Source: Branchiostoma lanceolatum
Lineage: Eukaryota; Chordata; Leptocardii; Amphioxiformes; Branchiostomatidae
DNA length: 64,000 nucleotides
Direction of reading: 5' to 3'
Assembly (NCBI RefSeq): GCF_035083965.1
Contig: NC_089724.1
Location: forward strand, 1,188,501 to 1,252,500
Positions 50,321 to 63,800 of this stretch are shown piece by piece. Both the position numbers and the translations under genes were made by a program. The notes under the pieces are model-generated. The model worked only from the letters and a program-made list of their open reading frames with translations, made no database searches and was not told the origin of the DNA. Position 1 is the stretch's first letter; the number at the start of each line of letters is the position of its first letter.

Positions 50321-53300
50321 ATGTGGGCGGTCCAGCTCTTGACCGTGGCTTTAGTTGCCTTGCAAGCCCAGTCACAAGGTAGGGGCAGGACTTATTCAAA
50401 CGATATGAACGGCTAAATAAAACGATAAAGCTAAAAGATAAACTCTACGTGTTTTTTTTAACAGTTTGGGAATTTAATTGAAATTGTGGATCTCCTTCAA
50501 TTCGGTATCTACGCCAAAAACCTAAGCTTAGAGGAACCTCATTTAAACGTTTTATTCTGTATGATTTCAATTTCCAACATAAGCGAACTTGTCAGTTCTG
50601 AAGACAAAGTACATGATTTTTCGTTAGACTCAATCCTCACTCAGTCTCGTACTACCGTACATAAATAGGACTGAACTTTTTTTCTTCTTCATTTTACCAT
50701 CTGTACTATTTCTTTCTCAATATTGTATTAGAAATTTTTAAAAGATTTCATTATCGGATTGAGATTTTTTTAATTTTGAAGCAGCGTAGACAGGAAGCTG
50801 CAAAAAAATCAGAAAGGGTAGAGAACAACCGAACCTTAAGCTGTATTCTTTATTCAGACATTGGCTTTACAGGCCTGTAAATGAGGTACGTATGGGAACT
50901 TGTATCACGGGTAATCAATGGCAAAACTGCTCCAATACCACATGCTACACGGAAGTTACACACACATTTGGATACTAACCCCGGGTATCAACGTTATTTT
51001 GACCCCGCTAACGTTACTGGTAACTGTATCTTTTTGTTTCTTCTTTAGTCGGAACGTTTTTGGCTACATACTCGGGCTACGACTATTTTAAAGTCCAAGC
51101 CTCTGGGCCGATGACGAATGCCAACGTGAAAGCAACGTGTGAGGCAGCGGGTTACGTCACGCCGTGTTCCGGGGACGGGACCTGCCTGTATTCATCAGAC
51201 GACTGTGTCCCAACTGGGCTGACGGACTGCAGTCATTGGCCAATGAGAGAAGTGTCCCAAGTTCTCTGTGGTAACGATCCTCATCGTTGCCCTGCTTTTG
51301 ACGGAGTGTACATCTTTCTGCCTGGCTGGAATTCTGGAGCTGCATTTGGTGTGGAGGGTAGCTCATCTGCGATTGGAAATAACTACAACAACCGATACGC
51401 CTTCTGCGCCCGAGGTGAGTACTTTATCACAAGAAAACATGATGGTCAGATGAAGTAACGTAAAGACAGATCTACGATATATAACATATTCATATACAAA
51501 ACTTCAATACTGACACAATAAGAACCACTGCAACAGCGCGATACTGAACTGTCTTATGGAAGAGATGGATTTCTACTTTGTACACAACGAAAGGATAGTC
51601 GCCTTTTCTGTTTTTATAGAAAGAACTGTAATATCCGTTAATTTACCGATGTCATTAAACTTTTACGTATATATGCATCTTATTTAACGAAATATTTCAG
51701 ATGTATACGTGTGCAACAACTCCCCCTGTCAGAATGGAGCTACATGCCAGGACGGGACAAACAGCCTTACCTGTCGCTGCACACCTGGTTATACTGGGGC
51801 TTTTTGTGAAACAGGTGGGTCTCCAGCTTTTAAATGGAAGCACACACATGTCCATATACGAATGGTACATGGACATATTTTTGTTTAATTTCATGATTTT
51901 TATGTGAATGAGGAAAGAGCGTTCAAATTAGGCCAGGAACCTATCTCCTATAATTCTGTCGTAGAATTCAGCTGAATGCATATTATGCACGCAAGCAGAT
52001 ATAGACGAGTGTAGCAGCGCCCCCTGTCAGAATGCAGCTACATGCCAGGACGACGTGAACAGCTTCACCTGTCAGTGCGCACCTGGATATACTGGGACTC
52101 TTTGTGAAGGTAAGCTTGTACGTAAGGTATCTTAGTACTTTACATTCCATGGTTATACTGGGACTCTCTGTGAAACAGGTAGGCTTTTAGCTTTAAGATT
52201 AATGAAACACAGTAGTCAGAACACAGTAAAAAATCGCAATAAATATATCTGAACAATTATACTTCATTTGCATAATCTTCATTTAGAAACCTCATATGAT
52301 GGACAGGACAACATGGACCACACGGTATTTTGTGGTAGAATCCAACTTACTGGATTTAATGTACGCTTTCAGACATCGACGAGTGCCACAGCGCCCCCTG
52401 TCAGAATGGAGCTACATGCCAGGACGGGGTGAACAGCTTCACCTGTCAGTGCGTGCCTGGGTATACTGGAACTCTCTGTGAAACAGGTAGGCTTTTAGCT
52501 TTAAAACGAATGACAAAGAGCACAGCAAAAAGTCAGAATAAATATATCTTAGATATTCTCCTTTATTTGCATGGTTTTCATGTTAAGAGACCGCCTATGA
52601 TGACAACATGGACAACACGGTATGTCGTAGAACCGAACTTGATATATTAGTGTACGCTTTCAGATATAGACGAGTGTAGCAGCGCCCCCTGTCAGGACGG
52701 AGCTACATGCCAGGACGGGGTGAACAGCTTCACCTGCCATTGCGCACCTGGGTATACTGGGACTCTCTGTGAAACAGGTTGGTTTTAAACCAAGATTAAA
52801 ATATCTATGCTAATCAGCAAGGCACTTAGTGCAACATAATGATCAGAAAGAATTAAAAATTAAAATGATTTACATTAGTATAACTTGTGACATATAAGAA
52901 TAACACACTTTTCTACATCCTAGGACATAAAGCCACACTAAATGACTCTTTACAACAGATATCGACGAGTGTGCGAGCAGTCCGTGTTTGGGAGGAGGAA
53001 CATGCGTGGATCACGTGAACAGCTACAGCTGTGTCTGTCCTAAAGGTCACGTGGGAGACAAGTGTGAAACAGGTGGTTTTATTTTGAAACAGATAATATG
53101 GTGATTTAGTGTCATGTAGTATTTGTCTAGTCCTGGTAAGCCATCAGGGAAACGCTAATGCCTTTAAGTCGAAGTTTGAAAAATTGAACTGAGTTCCCCT
53201 ATATTGCCGTGTTACTAATTGTGAATATATGGTGATTACATGTTTCTACAGTCACGTACGCCGACGGCTGCCTCCTGTTCTCCTCTGATGCCGTCTCCTA

Positions 53301-56300
53301 TCCCGAAGCGAGCCAGGAGTGCCAGAACAGGGGAGGGCACCTGGTGAATGTGAAGGAGGCCGAGCTGCAGCGTCTCATCGCTGATAGCATCCCTACCGGA
53401 AGTGACGTGTCTCCGTGGATCGGACTGAAGCTTTCGCCTGGGGTGATGACGTATGCAGACGGATCCGGTGCTTCAGGTACATTAAAAAATCCCAATCAAT
53501 GAACCAAAAATTACCACAGTTAACAATATACTGAAAAATCTAACCATAGGACTGTACATACTAAACTACATTATCGTTAAGATAACTATACACGTATTTA
53601 CTTTAGTCTCATCCCATACTGCATGGACTGGTGTTCATACTAGGTCAGCTGCAATGGTCGGCCAGTGAACCCACCACTTCTTGCGACCTGTGCGCCTACC
53701 TGGACAGCTCGGATGACCATCGTGCCAAAACCGCATCCTGTGCTGAGAGACACAGCTACGTCTGCAAGTCTGGTAGGTTATCTTTCTTTCAACTCTGTGC
53801 AAAAACGAGACAATATCATACATTCCTGACACAGCATACTGTTACCAACACATTGTATTCTAGAGCGTTAGCATGTACATTACTCTATAGAATATTTTAC
53901 TGCTAGTAATAGATTAGATTAGTTCTTTATATCTGTCAACAATTAGCAATAGTTTAATTCTCATGTACGTAAGTTGCCATACATTGCACCAGCTACAATT
54001 GTCGCGCAATAAAGTTCTTCTTCGTCTATCTGTATGAAGACGAAAGATATATTTCATAGGCTTTTAGAAATATGAATTAATAAATGCATTTTTCAGAACA
54101 GTAGTTATTCAAACCAGTGCATCGGATTCTTTATTCACTCCTAAACTCTTATTGTCGTGAGTGAAAACAGGTAAGTTACGTTCCCAAAGATATGTCAAAA
54201 CAGATACGGTTTTAAGATCCTATGCAGGTAGTGGCACAAGTGTCATATCCATATTCATACCTTTGATGGCGTCTGTCAATCGGATCTTGAAAGCATAATG
54301 CCAATCCTACTGAGGTTTGATGTCAGATCTTTCTATATTCCTCCATAGACCCGAAGCCGTGCCAGCGGAACATCTGTTACAACAACGGCGAGTGCTTGAC
54401 CTGCTTCAACGACACTTACAGTACCTGCTCTTGTCCTGCTGGATATGAGGGAGATCTTTGCAATATGGGTAACGTTATTGTTCTGTATCTATTTATTTCA
54501 CAGAGCACAATGGTGGATTCAATTATATGATTTGTTTCATATCATGAAAACCGTTATCATTAATGCATAGTCATATATAGACACAATTAGATCGCCGTAT
54601 GCCACAATTTAACCCTATCCAGACTGGGCTTTTTTGGTATATCTGGGACTGGGGGGGGGCTGATTCGCCCCCCCCCCCCTCATAATTTCCGAACGGTATG
54701 ATGTATCATGACCAAATTTGTAGGGAGTGATATTCACGTCAAGTTTTATAATTCCTGTAATTTTAGTGACGTTATGACGTAATACGACGTAATTATGACG
54801 TCATCGTTGGGATTTCATTGGCTAAATAGGGAATTCCCGTAATATCTAAAGGAATTAAACAAAACGGTTTGTATTATTCATTTTAAGGTATGCAAAGACA
54901 TACAACGTCAATGGTAGGTACGTGACGTCAAAAAAACGTCATAGAATGGCGTCATGTGTTGTTAGCGAACCCTTGGGATCCGCCATCTTGGATCGGCCAT
55001 TTTGAAATTGTTAAATATCCTTTTTTTCCACTTATGACCCCAAAGGACGCTGCAAATAGACTAAAAACGTTAATCTAAATGTTTCTGATAAAGAAAATAT
55101 CAGGTATTGACGATTTTAAGGGCGAAAAAGCCTGCTGATACCTGAAATAGTGATATAGTCCGCCATCTTGGATTTTGGCTGATTACGTCATCAAATTAGC
55201 ATAAATTATGAATATCAAATCAGGAAAGTTACATCTAATTACATGTTATGTTATACATGAAGGAAAACTAGTGTAGTTGTGCAAGAAAACCCGAGAAATA
55301 TCATTGTTTTCAAAATATTAATGATTTTTGCATAAAATGCCAGTCAGAAACCAGTTGCCATGGCAACATGAAAAAATGATAAACTTAAACCATTATTATA
55401 AAATTGTTGCCAACAAAATTTTAGGAAAAGTCACCAAGTTTGGTTGTCCTAGCATACATCGTTCGGCAGTAATACGATGTCAAAGTTGGCGCGGGCACTT
55501 TTAGCCCCCCCCCCCCAGTCTGGATAGGGTTAAACTACTGGATAGGCTTTGTCGTTGAGCTGAGCCGAGAAGATTTACACAAAGGTCTCTGTTTTCTACA
55601 GATATTGATGAGTGCTCTTCTAATCCCTGTCAAAACGGCGGAACTTGCAACAATGGCGCGAACTCATACTTCTGCCACTGCACCATTGGATATGGTGGGA
55701 ACAACTGCCAAACAGGTATCTTTTGCCTCAGTTAATGTCATAGCTATGTGGCCATATCATCAGGTCAAGCAAAGACCTGGTCAAATTCTTGGCATTTAGA
55801 TTACACTTGTAGTGTGTTTGTGCTAGTCTATCCACAAACATTTATCCTTAAAACATACGTAAACCTCACGCCCCTTCAAGTAAATATTGCAATTTCGATA
55901 AATGTCCATGACTGATCTTCGTCAAAAGGCTTAAATCACATCGAAACATATCTCTATGTAATTACATTCATCATTTCTTACATCTGCTCAGTTTTACCTC
56001 CTTGCTGCTGTGATGTATCAAACGAAGTGGGTCTTATGCTGTGACAGCATACCAATGATTACGTATCATACTTTTGTAAATCAACCGGAACATCTTCTGT
56101 AACCCTCGATGAAGCCATATGAAACATATGTTGCTAACATCAGTTAATTACTTGTCTCCAGATCTGGACCTGTGCGCCCAGATCGTCTGTCCGTTCAACT
56201 GGCAGTGTCAGGACGAAGGCAACCATTTCATCTGCCTAGGTGAGTAAAGCCTTTAATGATGCGTTCTTTAACAAAATACGTGCAACAAAGTAAATATGCA

Positions 56301-56481
56301 AGACCTCCCTCACCCGTCACACGTAATCGTAACTGTAGAATTTAGTGACAATTCAGTACATTTTTTTGTAGCCGGAATGACGAGGCTGGTGGGGCCCTAT
56401 GCGTGCAGCGGCTCCTCCTGTCCGGACGGCATGTACTGCAAGGAGGAGGGGCCGGCATCTTTCTCGTGCAGAGCCGGGTGA
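50321..56481 (+). CDS. EC5: complete secreted N-domain/EGF/CTLD mosaic protein
   Basis: Exons: signal peptide 50321-50378, N-domain 51049-51414, EGF 51701-51814, 51999-52109, 52373-52486, 52664-52777, 52959-53072, CTLD 53252-53476 and 53644-53772, seven-cysteine EGF 54349-54468, EGF 55602-55715, half-EGF 56162-56239, last exon 56372-56481 (TGA). The sum is 1767 bp, 588 residues, unbroken. The signal reads [19 protein letters not shown]. It has one EGF more than EC4 before the CTLD. A likely polyadenylation signal is at 57058-57063. Confidence 0.85.
51049..51414 (+). CDS. EC5 unnamed cysteine-rich N-terminal domain
   Basis: 122 residues, eight cysteines. Landmarks: [64 protein letters not shown]. 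The position of the extra cysteine pair of EC2/EC3 is filled by AAFGVEG. Confidence 0.75.
51701..53072 (+). CDS. EC5 five EGF exons
   Basis: Starts: [80 protein letters not shown]. The first (DVYVC) lacks the DE of calcium-binding EGFs. Between exons two and three, 52150-52179 repeats the last ten codons and donor of an EGF exon ([10 protein letters not shown] then GTAGGCTTTTAGC) with no acceptor or start, a remnant of a lost exon. Confidence 0.85.
53252..53772 (+). CDS. EC5 C-type lectin-like domain (two exons)
   Basis: First exon: [37 protein letters not shown]. Second exon: [19 protein letters not shown] and [10 protein letters not shown]. Same cysteine set as EC3 second CTLD and EC4. Confidence 0.8.
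54349..56481 (+). CDS. EC5 C-terminal EGF and half-EGF exons
   Basis: 54349-54468: seven-cysteine EGF ([11 protein letters not shown]). 55602-55715: [16 protein letters not shown]. 56162-56239: [16 protein letters not shown]. 56372-56481: PYACSGSSC and [17 protein letters not shown], then TGA. The first intron (54469-55601) is almost filled by the MITE at 54609-55533. Confidence 0.85.
54609..55533. mobile_element. TTAA-flanked (piggyBac-like) non-autonomous element in EC5 intron
   Basis: TTAA at 54609-54612 and 55530-55533 flank a CCCTATCCAGACTGG terminus and its inverse. The perfect inverted repeat including TTTAA is 20 bp (54608-54627 and 55515-55534). A CCC start after TTAA is typical of piggyBac-type ends. 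The 917-bp interior is AT-rich, with many GACGT/ACGTC words, poly-C runs at both ends and no transposase frame. A partial copy is at 7150-7377. Confidence 0.75.
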
Positions 56482-57811
56482 CTTCTGTAGACATCGGCGA
56501 TACCATTGGAACACAACGGACCAGGAACGGAACACGACGCAAGACACGCTTAACAGAAAAACATGTGATTTAAAAAAAACGCAGTCCTTATTCCTCTTAT
56601 TCCAACTTTCGCTACAACTAGAAAGTTTAGAAACCCTAGATACGGTAACAATTTTTTTAATGTTGGTGAGCTTAATGGGCTCGATAAGTGTAGGTGTGTG
56701 CAAACTATCAATTTAATATAGAGCTTTAGTTGTAGGTACTCGATGTTCCTTCGGAAGCATACACCTATGTTCCTCCTGAAGCATACACCTAAGGAAAATG
56801 ATTGAATCAACATTTGTTTGGATATTATTGTCTTACCTACTGCATGATTGACCTATTTCATTAAATTTCCATTGTATGATTCAGAAGCGTAGAACTATTG
56901 TACCCTGTAATTATATTTCAAAAATGATCATCTGTAGAATGAAGGAAATATTTACAACGTGTAAAGAAAACCAATTGTATTTGAAAAACACTAGGTAGCC
57001 TTCTCTATTGATTTGCAGTCTGACTACTTCAACACTTCCTTCCCACATCTGTGCTTAAATAAATGAACATCATCAATGAGCAGACATTGTCTTTACTTGT
57101 ATGTTGTCAAACATTTCTGTACTTTATACTCTGCGAAAGTAGTTACTTTGCTATAGGTCAATTCAGACAAAAAACAACCCAAAGAAAGCAAATGTTCGTC
57201 TTAATATTTTTCATGCAATAGCGTACTCTCTAGCGCAAGTTGAATGCCTTTGTGTCTACAAGCATGTCGAATCATCCGGCGGATCTTCATCGAAAATTTT
57301 TGAGTTTGTGCCATACACAGTAATTACCTAATTGATGCTAATTTCCTGTTTGCTCTTAATATTGTATACCATGGCGTATCCTACCAATGAAATAATTGGG
57401 ACCCAATTGACAGTCTAAAGGTCGCGCCACAAAGCCCTTATTGTAACACACTGGTTGACGTAACAATTAATGTGGGCCAAAGGTGAGACCGGCGATTGCC
57501 TCAAGTAAGACAAGCCTTAGCTCAACTCTAATGGAATTCAAAATAGTAATTAATGATCACCTTACTTTAAAGTCAGCTCTTATGAAACGCCAGAGCAGGT
57601 GGTGCGTCGCTCGGAGAACATGGCACTCTCAGGCATAGAGCGTTTTACATACCGGAGTAACGGTGCAGGGTGTGGACTCTTAGGCAAACCTCGCTCGGCG
57701 AGTTCTTGTATCGCTATTTACAAAGGTGACAAAAATAGATACACAGTAGTATTACTATAGTGCATGCAGGTCCACAGTTCATTTTATGCTCGACAGCAGT
57801 ATAGGTTAAAC
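56482..57811. other. Spacer between EC5 and EC6
   Basis: 3' flank of EC5 followed by AT-rich text and, near 57420-57700, sequence just upstream of EC6 that presumably includes its promoter. It does not visibly resemble the EC2/EC3 or EC4/EC5 promoter blocks. A tandem ATGTTCCT(T/C)C(G/T)GAAGCATACACCT pair occurs near 56742-56792. No gene seen. Confidence 0.4.
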
Positions 57812-60800
57812 ATGTTGGGGCTCCTACTTTTCTGCGTCGTACTTTCTGTGGGCGTCTCGCCGTCCCAAGGTAAGTGCTAATGATCACCAGCCATAGAAGC
57901 AATACCCGCGGTATATGTCTCATGACAGCTACACGACAATAACATTAAAACGTGGCTGTCGTCCACTTGTCATGCGAAATGCAGCAATGCAGTGTAAATA
58001 TGTCGTAGATCATTTTCGAAAGTCAGTTCCTTGTATCACTAAAAACCACCAAATCGGCCACGTATGTAACTGCGCCGTTCGTTACTTAATAATATGTTAC
58101 TTAATGAGTACTCATTGATCCTTAGCTTGGACGAAGCGCCACGTGTGACGTAGCAGCTCTGTTCTCTCCCCGGGCCTTCTTTTACTTCTTACTGCCTTCC
58201 TTTGATATTTTTCTCCTACTATTTCTTTCAAAATTTCCTGTACGACTCCCTACCAAAATTTAACACATTTGCCATCACCTTCATCGTACTTTAGAAAGGT
58301 TATTTACAGCCGCTTTATTTAAATGTTGGTATGGGAAATATTCTCGGTTCCATTTGGCTTAGTACATGTACATCAAACCTCCAGGTCCAACCTAATATTT
58401 CATACTCTTCGTGAAAATCAGTCCTAATTCACGTCATAATCATTGTAAGGCTTTCTTGTTATGGACTTTGAATAAAGATAAGAACGGAAAATCCTCTGGG
58501 TTGAGTTCAAGCCGTATTCAACAGTGAATGAACGTAATAATAATAACTGTATGAATTTTGCTGCTCGACAACCGTAGATGGTGCAATCCATCATGGCAAA
58601 GCTATTCAACAACAATACTACCAGTATCCTACTTATAGAATCAAATGATACTGAAGTTGTCAGGATTCACACCTCTTGTGGTAGTGTGCTTAATTAAAAA
58701 TGCCCACATTCCACACGACGCCCTTAGCGACGACTATGACATGCCACAGTCGCTAAATTTGCAGTTGGTATCAGTGAAGCAACACATGTCGTTTACTCAC
58801 GCGGCAACAGTTTTCTTTGCATAAGCTATGTCGAGCCAATGCATGGGTCTTGTGTACGTACATAATGGTTTTGAAATTGTTGTAGATATATATATTTGCT
58901 ATGAACTGGTAGGGTTTAGACATGGAGCCATTTCTAAAAGCTTAATCATATATAGTGTGTTCTTTACGACGTCGTGCTCAATCATTGCTTCTGTTCAAAT
59001 ACTTACGTCTCTAGTGACTCCCTTCCTCAAAGAAATGTTCTATTTTGTATAAAGTTTTGGTCAGTTCTTTGCCTTTATCATGATGCTATCTATCTAGATG
59101 TACATGTACTAAAACGCCACTCTCCAAGCGGAGGTTCGTGGGGAAGATGGTGGCGGTCCCACAGCTGGAGAGTACTAAAACGCTGGACCTGCCGTATCCA
59201 CTGACTTGATGGTCTACTAGATTGACAAGCAGATGTTGGGGGGGGGGGGGTGCATGTGTTTTGCAGGCTATCCTTTTCTTTGACAAAAACGGGAAACTGT
59301 TGGGCTTTAAGAATTTAGCTATATATTAAAGAAATATATAAATCTCTGTGGCATATGTTCATTCTTCCTTGCTGATTGTCGTGCCTTTACTTCATCCAGG
59401 TGAGACGGTCTATCTGACCACCCTTGGCGGACTGGCGTTCCACAAGGTTCGTGTGGCCGGGGAGATGACCAACGCCAATGTCAAGGCGACCTGCGAGGGG
59501 CTGGGCATGAGGTACCCGTGTAACTTCAGGGGTGGCGACCGCTGTTCCAACAGCCAGTTCTACTCCTCGGACTGCGTGGCGTTCGACACCGTCAGCACAA
59601 ACTGCGCCACCTTCAACGTCATCGCGTACGAGGTTGGTAACGCTGCGAATTTAATCTTGTACGTGTTTTGGATTAAATTTTTCCATTTAATCTCTTGTTG
59701 CACATTCAGGACCTCACCATGACTTTGCTCCTGACCATTCAGACTCCCAAACAAAAGTTGGAACTGGTTCGGCATTATCTTAGAATCGACTCGTATCCTA
59801 TTCTAGCTCCAATTCGTTCCACTGATCCATTCCAAGATTCATAGTTATAGTCAGTCAGTACCGGCGAAGACCAATTTGAATACTAGTAGTCAACCTTGCC
59901 TGCCAACTCCCAACCACAGACGTCCGTACGAGTAACTCCCCATCACGGTATTGAGAAGGTCATGTTCAGCTATGTCTGACAGGGTCGTTATGCACCACTA
60001 AGTCACTGGATCAATATAGGCCCCCAGGCGTTTCTCCCAAAATTTGCATGATCCTGGTAGAATTTGGGGTTCTAATGGTGATGGCCCCGGTCACATTCGT
60101 CGTTGAATCGTCGTACGATCGTCGTACTATCGTCGTATGAACGTCGTACGTTCCCAAACTAAGTGTATTCTTGTGATAGTCGTGGACGTGCACGTGTCGT
60201 ACAGAACGGGTGACGACCGGGTCAGTGAATACGGGGGCGTGACAACTCACTGCCGGGAGGTGCGTGCGGTTTATTGAGGTCCACGGGACGCAGCAGTTCA
60301 CAAGTCCATGTCGATTGCCGCTTAGTCTTTTTTAATTTCCCTTTGCTGGGCCCGATCGGGAGCAGGCTGGATAGAAAGGCGGTCGTCCCTCGGCTACATA
60401 ACTCCCTTAGCAGCGAAACTCCCTTGCCGGAGTCGGCATTAGAGAACCTTGGCCCGTGTTAGAACTGGCGTCACCCCCTCCCCCAAAAATATATACGCCG
60501 CCGTTCTAGGAAGCCTGCGAAGGAGGGTAGATAACCATACGTTGTGGCCTTCGACAAATGAGGTCGCTCAGTAAGTTATGATGATCTTGACAATGACCGC
60601 GAATTATACAGACGCATTACAAGTTAAATGATGAAGGTTAGACAAGCATGTAATGAGGTACGCCAAAAATGGTAACTCAAGTAACTGGATAAGACCTTGT
60701 TCCCCAGTCCCTTCTTTAGTCACTGATGAAAGATAGCGGATGCTGTCTAAAACGTCGGACTGTTTCGAAATATTATCCAGTTACTTGAGTATTTTTTTGG

Positions 60801-63800
60801 CGTTATAACGTAAACGTCACGACTCCCAGGTGTGCCCAGGTACGGTGAACTCGTACAACTGCGCCCTGCTGGATGACGTGTTCCTGTACCGCCGCTGGTG
60901 GACGTCCGGGGACGGCGCCTACGGACTGGACCACCAGACCACCAGCTACGTGTCGGGGGCGGGGCAGTTCGACCTGTGGGCCCTCTGCACAGGTAAGGTA
61001 CCGTAGTAGAGAATATGGTCGCGGGGATTTAATTTTGCAGTAGGGAGAAATTTGAGTGACTTGAAATTCGCAGTGAAGAGGTCGCTGCGAAATTAGAAGA
61101 TGAACGGCAAACAATTTATTTTCTCTGTTAGAAAAAATAAACGGCTCTATCCGGATGTCAATGTGAAGATTTTGATTCGTAGTGTGTTTTTGGTCCACAT
61201 TTTGACATGCCAAAGTGGCTCGGTGGGCCTCACCCCACCGTCAGGGAAGGTCGTGTAAAGTGCTTTTCCCAAGGGCACAACTTTGGGTTAGCATCGAACC
61301 TGGGACCTATTGGTTCCAACGCAGTAACCGTTACGCCACATCGACATCACTTTTTCGCTAAGGACAAATGTTTGCTGTGGTTTTGAATTCGTAGTGAAGA
61401 GGTCTCTGCGAAAACCGAGAAAATAAAACCACCGCCAACAATACAATAATTTTGTCCCTTAAGAACTGTAAAATGGACATTTTTGCGTTGATTTTAAGTT
61501 CACGGTGAAAAGTTTTCCGTAAAAACAGTAAAGATAAAACCGCCGCAAGCATTTCTCCGTTAAAAAGTTATAGTATAGAAAATGTCTTTGTACACAAGCA
61601 ATAAGTCATCACCTAGCCGACGTTTTGTTGACCGTCTGCCACCTTCCTCTGCGTAAACTCGACTCAGTCTGGTTTCATTTCGCATGGCAGCTAGGTGTCG
61701 CTGCTGCAGTGTAACAATGCGGTTCCAAATGAGCCGGGAGTGCTAGTGCGCAGCAACACCTAGCTGCAGTGCGAAATAGAACCGGTGAGTTGCCCTGAGG
61801 GAGGCGACAGACGGTCACCGAAACTTTGGCCAAGTAATGATGATATTTAGTTCCATTTATGCCTGAAGTAGCCAAAACGTACCACAAACTGTTGCAGATG
61901 TGGACGAGTGTTCGAGCAGTCCGTGTTTGGGGGGAGGCACGTGTGTGGACCAGATCGGCAGCTACACCTGCGACTGTCCCAAAGGCACCGCCGGAGACAG
62001 GTGTGAGGCAGGTGAGTTTCTGCATGCAGATTTGAAACTTAACAGATGGGAGACAAGTTGACTTGAGTATAAAAAAAATATGTACCAATGCGCTTCTATA
62101 CTGCATATACTAAGGATCTGAAAAGAACTGGTAAGTGAAAAATAGAAATATCGTTAACCAACTCGAGAACTCAAGACTGTAATTTTAACCACTTTCACTT
62201 TCAATATTTAATTGAACATGTGATATTTTATTACAGATGTAGGTCGAGGTCCTTATACTACTTGGCTACCTAGCCAATTTAACCTATCTCTGTAGTGATA
62301 TTTTACAAGTTCTGATTTCTACTTCTGCAGTGGTGGACGGCGGCAGTTGATACAAGTTCTCCGCCACCCCTACGTCTCACTTCGCGGCGTAGAAGGCAAC
62401 AATGTATTACTGGGATACCTAGCCAGTTAACTTCTTTTTGTAGGGACATTTTATAAGTTCTCATTTCCACTTCTCCAGTTGTGGACGGCGGCAGCTGCTC
62501 AAGTTTTCCTCCAGCCCTGCGTCTCACTTCGCTGCGCGCGGAGAAGGCAACAATATATTACTTGGATACCTGGCCAGTTAACTTCTTTCTCTTGTGACAT
62601 TTTAACAAGTGATGCTTTCCACTTCTCCAGTTGTGGACGGCGGCAGCTGCTACAAGTTCTCGTCCAGTCCTGCGTCTCACTTCGCGGCAGAAAAGGCCAC
62701 AATATATTACTGGGACACCTAACCAGTTAACTTCTTTTTGTAGGGACATTTTACAGGTTCTGATTTCCACTTCTCCAGTTGTGGAAGGCGGCAGCTGTTA
62801 TAAGTTCTCGTCCAGCCCTGCGTCTCACTTCGCGGCGGAGAAGGCAACAATATATTACTTGGATACCTAGCCAGTTAACTTCTTTTTGTAGTTACATTCT
62901 AGCCCCTACCAGGCCCTACGGGATGGCTGGAAAAATAGTCGAAATTTCCCTGATAGAGTGAATAGTATGCCAAGGGGGTTGGCTACGGAGAGAGGGTCCA
63001 ATATGTGGCAAGCTGTACCCCTACAGCAGACTAACTCCTCTTTCATGTTTTTCTGTCTATTTGGCCAGTTTCTACTCTTTCCAGCCGCCTCTGGAGCCTG
63101 GTAGAGGCTAGTGACATGTTAACAATTTCTGATTTCTACTTCTGCAGTTGTGGACGGCGGCAGCTGTTATAAGTTCTCCTCCGCCCCTGCGACTCACTTC
63201 GCGGCGGAGAAGGCGTGTCGCGCCGAGGGCGGGCACCTGGCTGTCGCAAAGGATGTCGGGAAGCAGCGGTTCCTGAGCGGACATATCCCGGCAGGCAACA
63301 GTGACTCCCATTGGATCGGCACCAAGGTCACTTCAGACAAACTGATCTTCAGCGACCAACCCAGCGTCTTCAGTAAATTACCTTTTTTCGTCTACTTGGC
63401 ATATTTCATTCATGCTAAAAAAAGGTTGTAGAAATTCTTGATATAACCCGATTTCGAGAAAAATATTTATACTATTACATGACGTATTAAATGATGCTGC
63501 GTCCCTCGAAATAATTTCCTTTGCCTACCAGCTTTCTGCGTAAAAGGGAAAAACGTGGAAAAGTGGGATGATAATGATGATAATTTGTGTCATGTTGAAA
63601 AGTGGGATGATAATGATGATAATTTATGCCATGTCTTTATGTTTAATGATTTGTTTAGTGTACTTTTAAGTACAGTTTTGTTAAATAGTACGATTCTATT
63701 GCATTTGTTTATGTAACCATATATCGTGGATGTTCATCGCGAGGTGATGATGACGTCAATGACCACATATAGCACTTTTAAATCTACAATATGTGATCAA

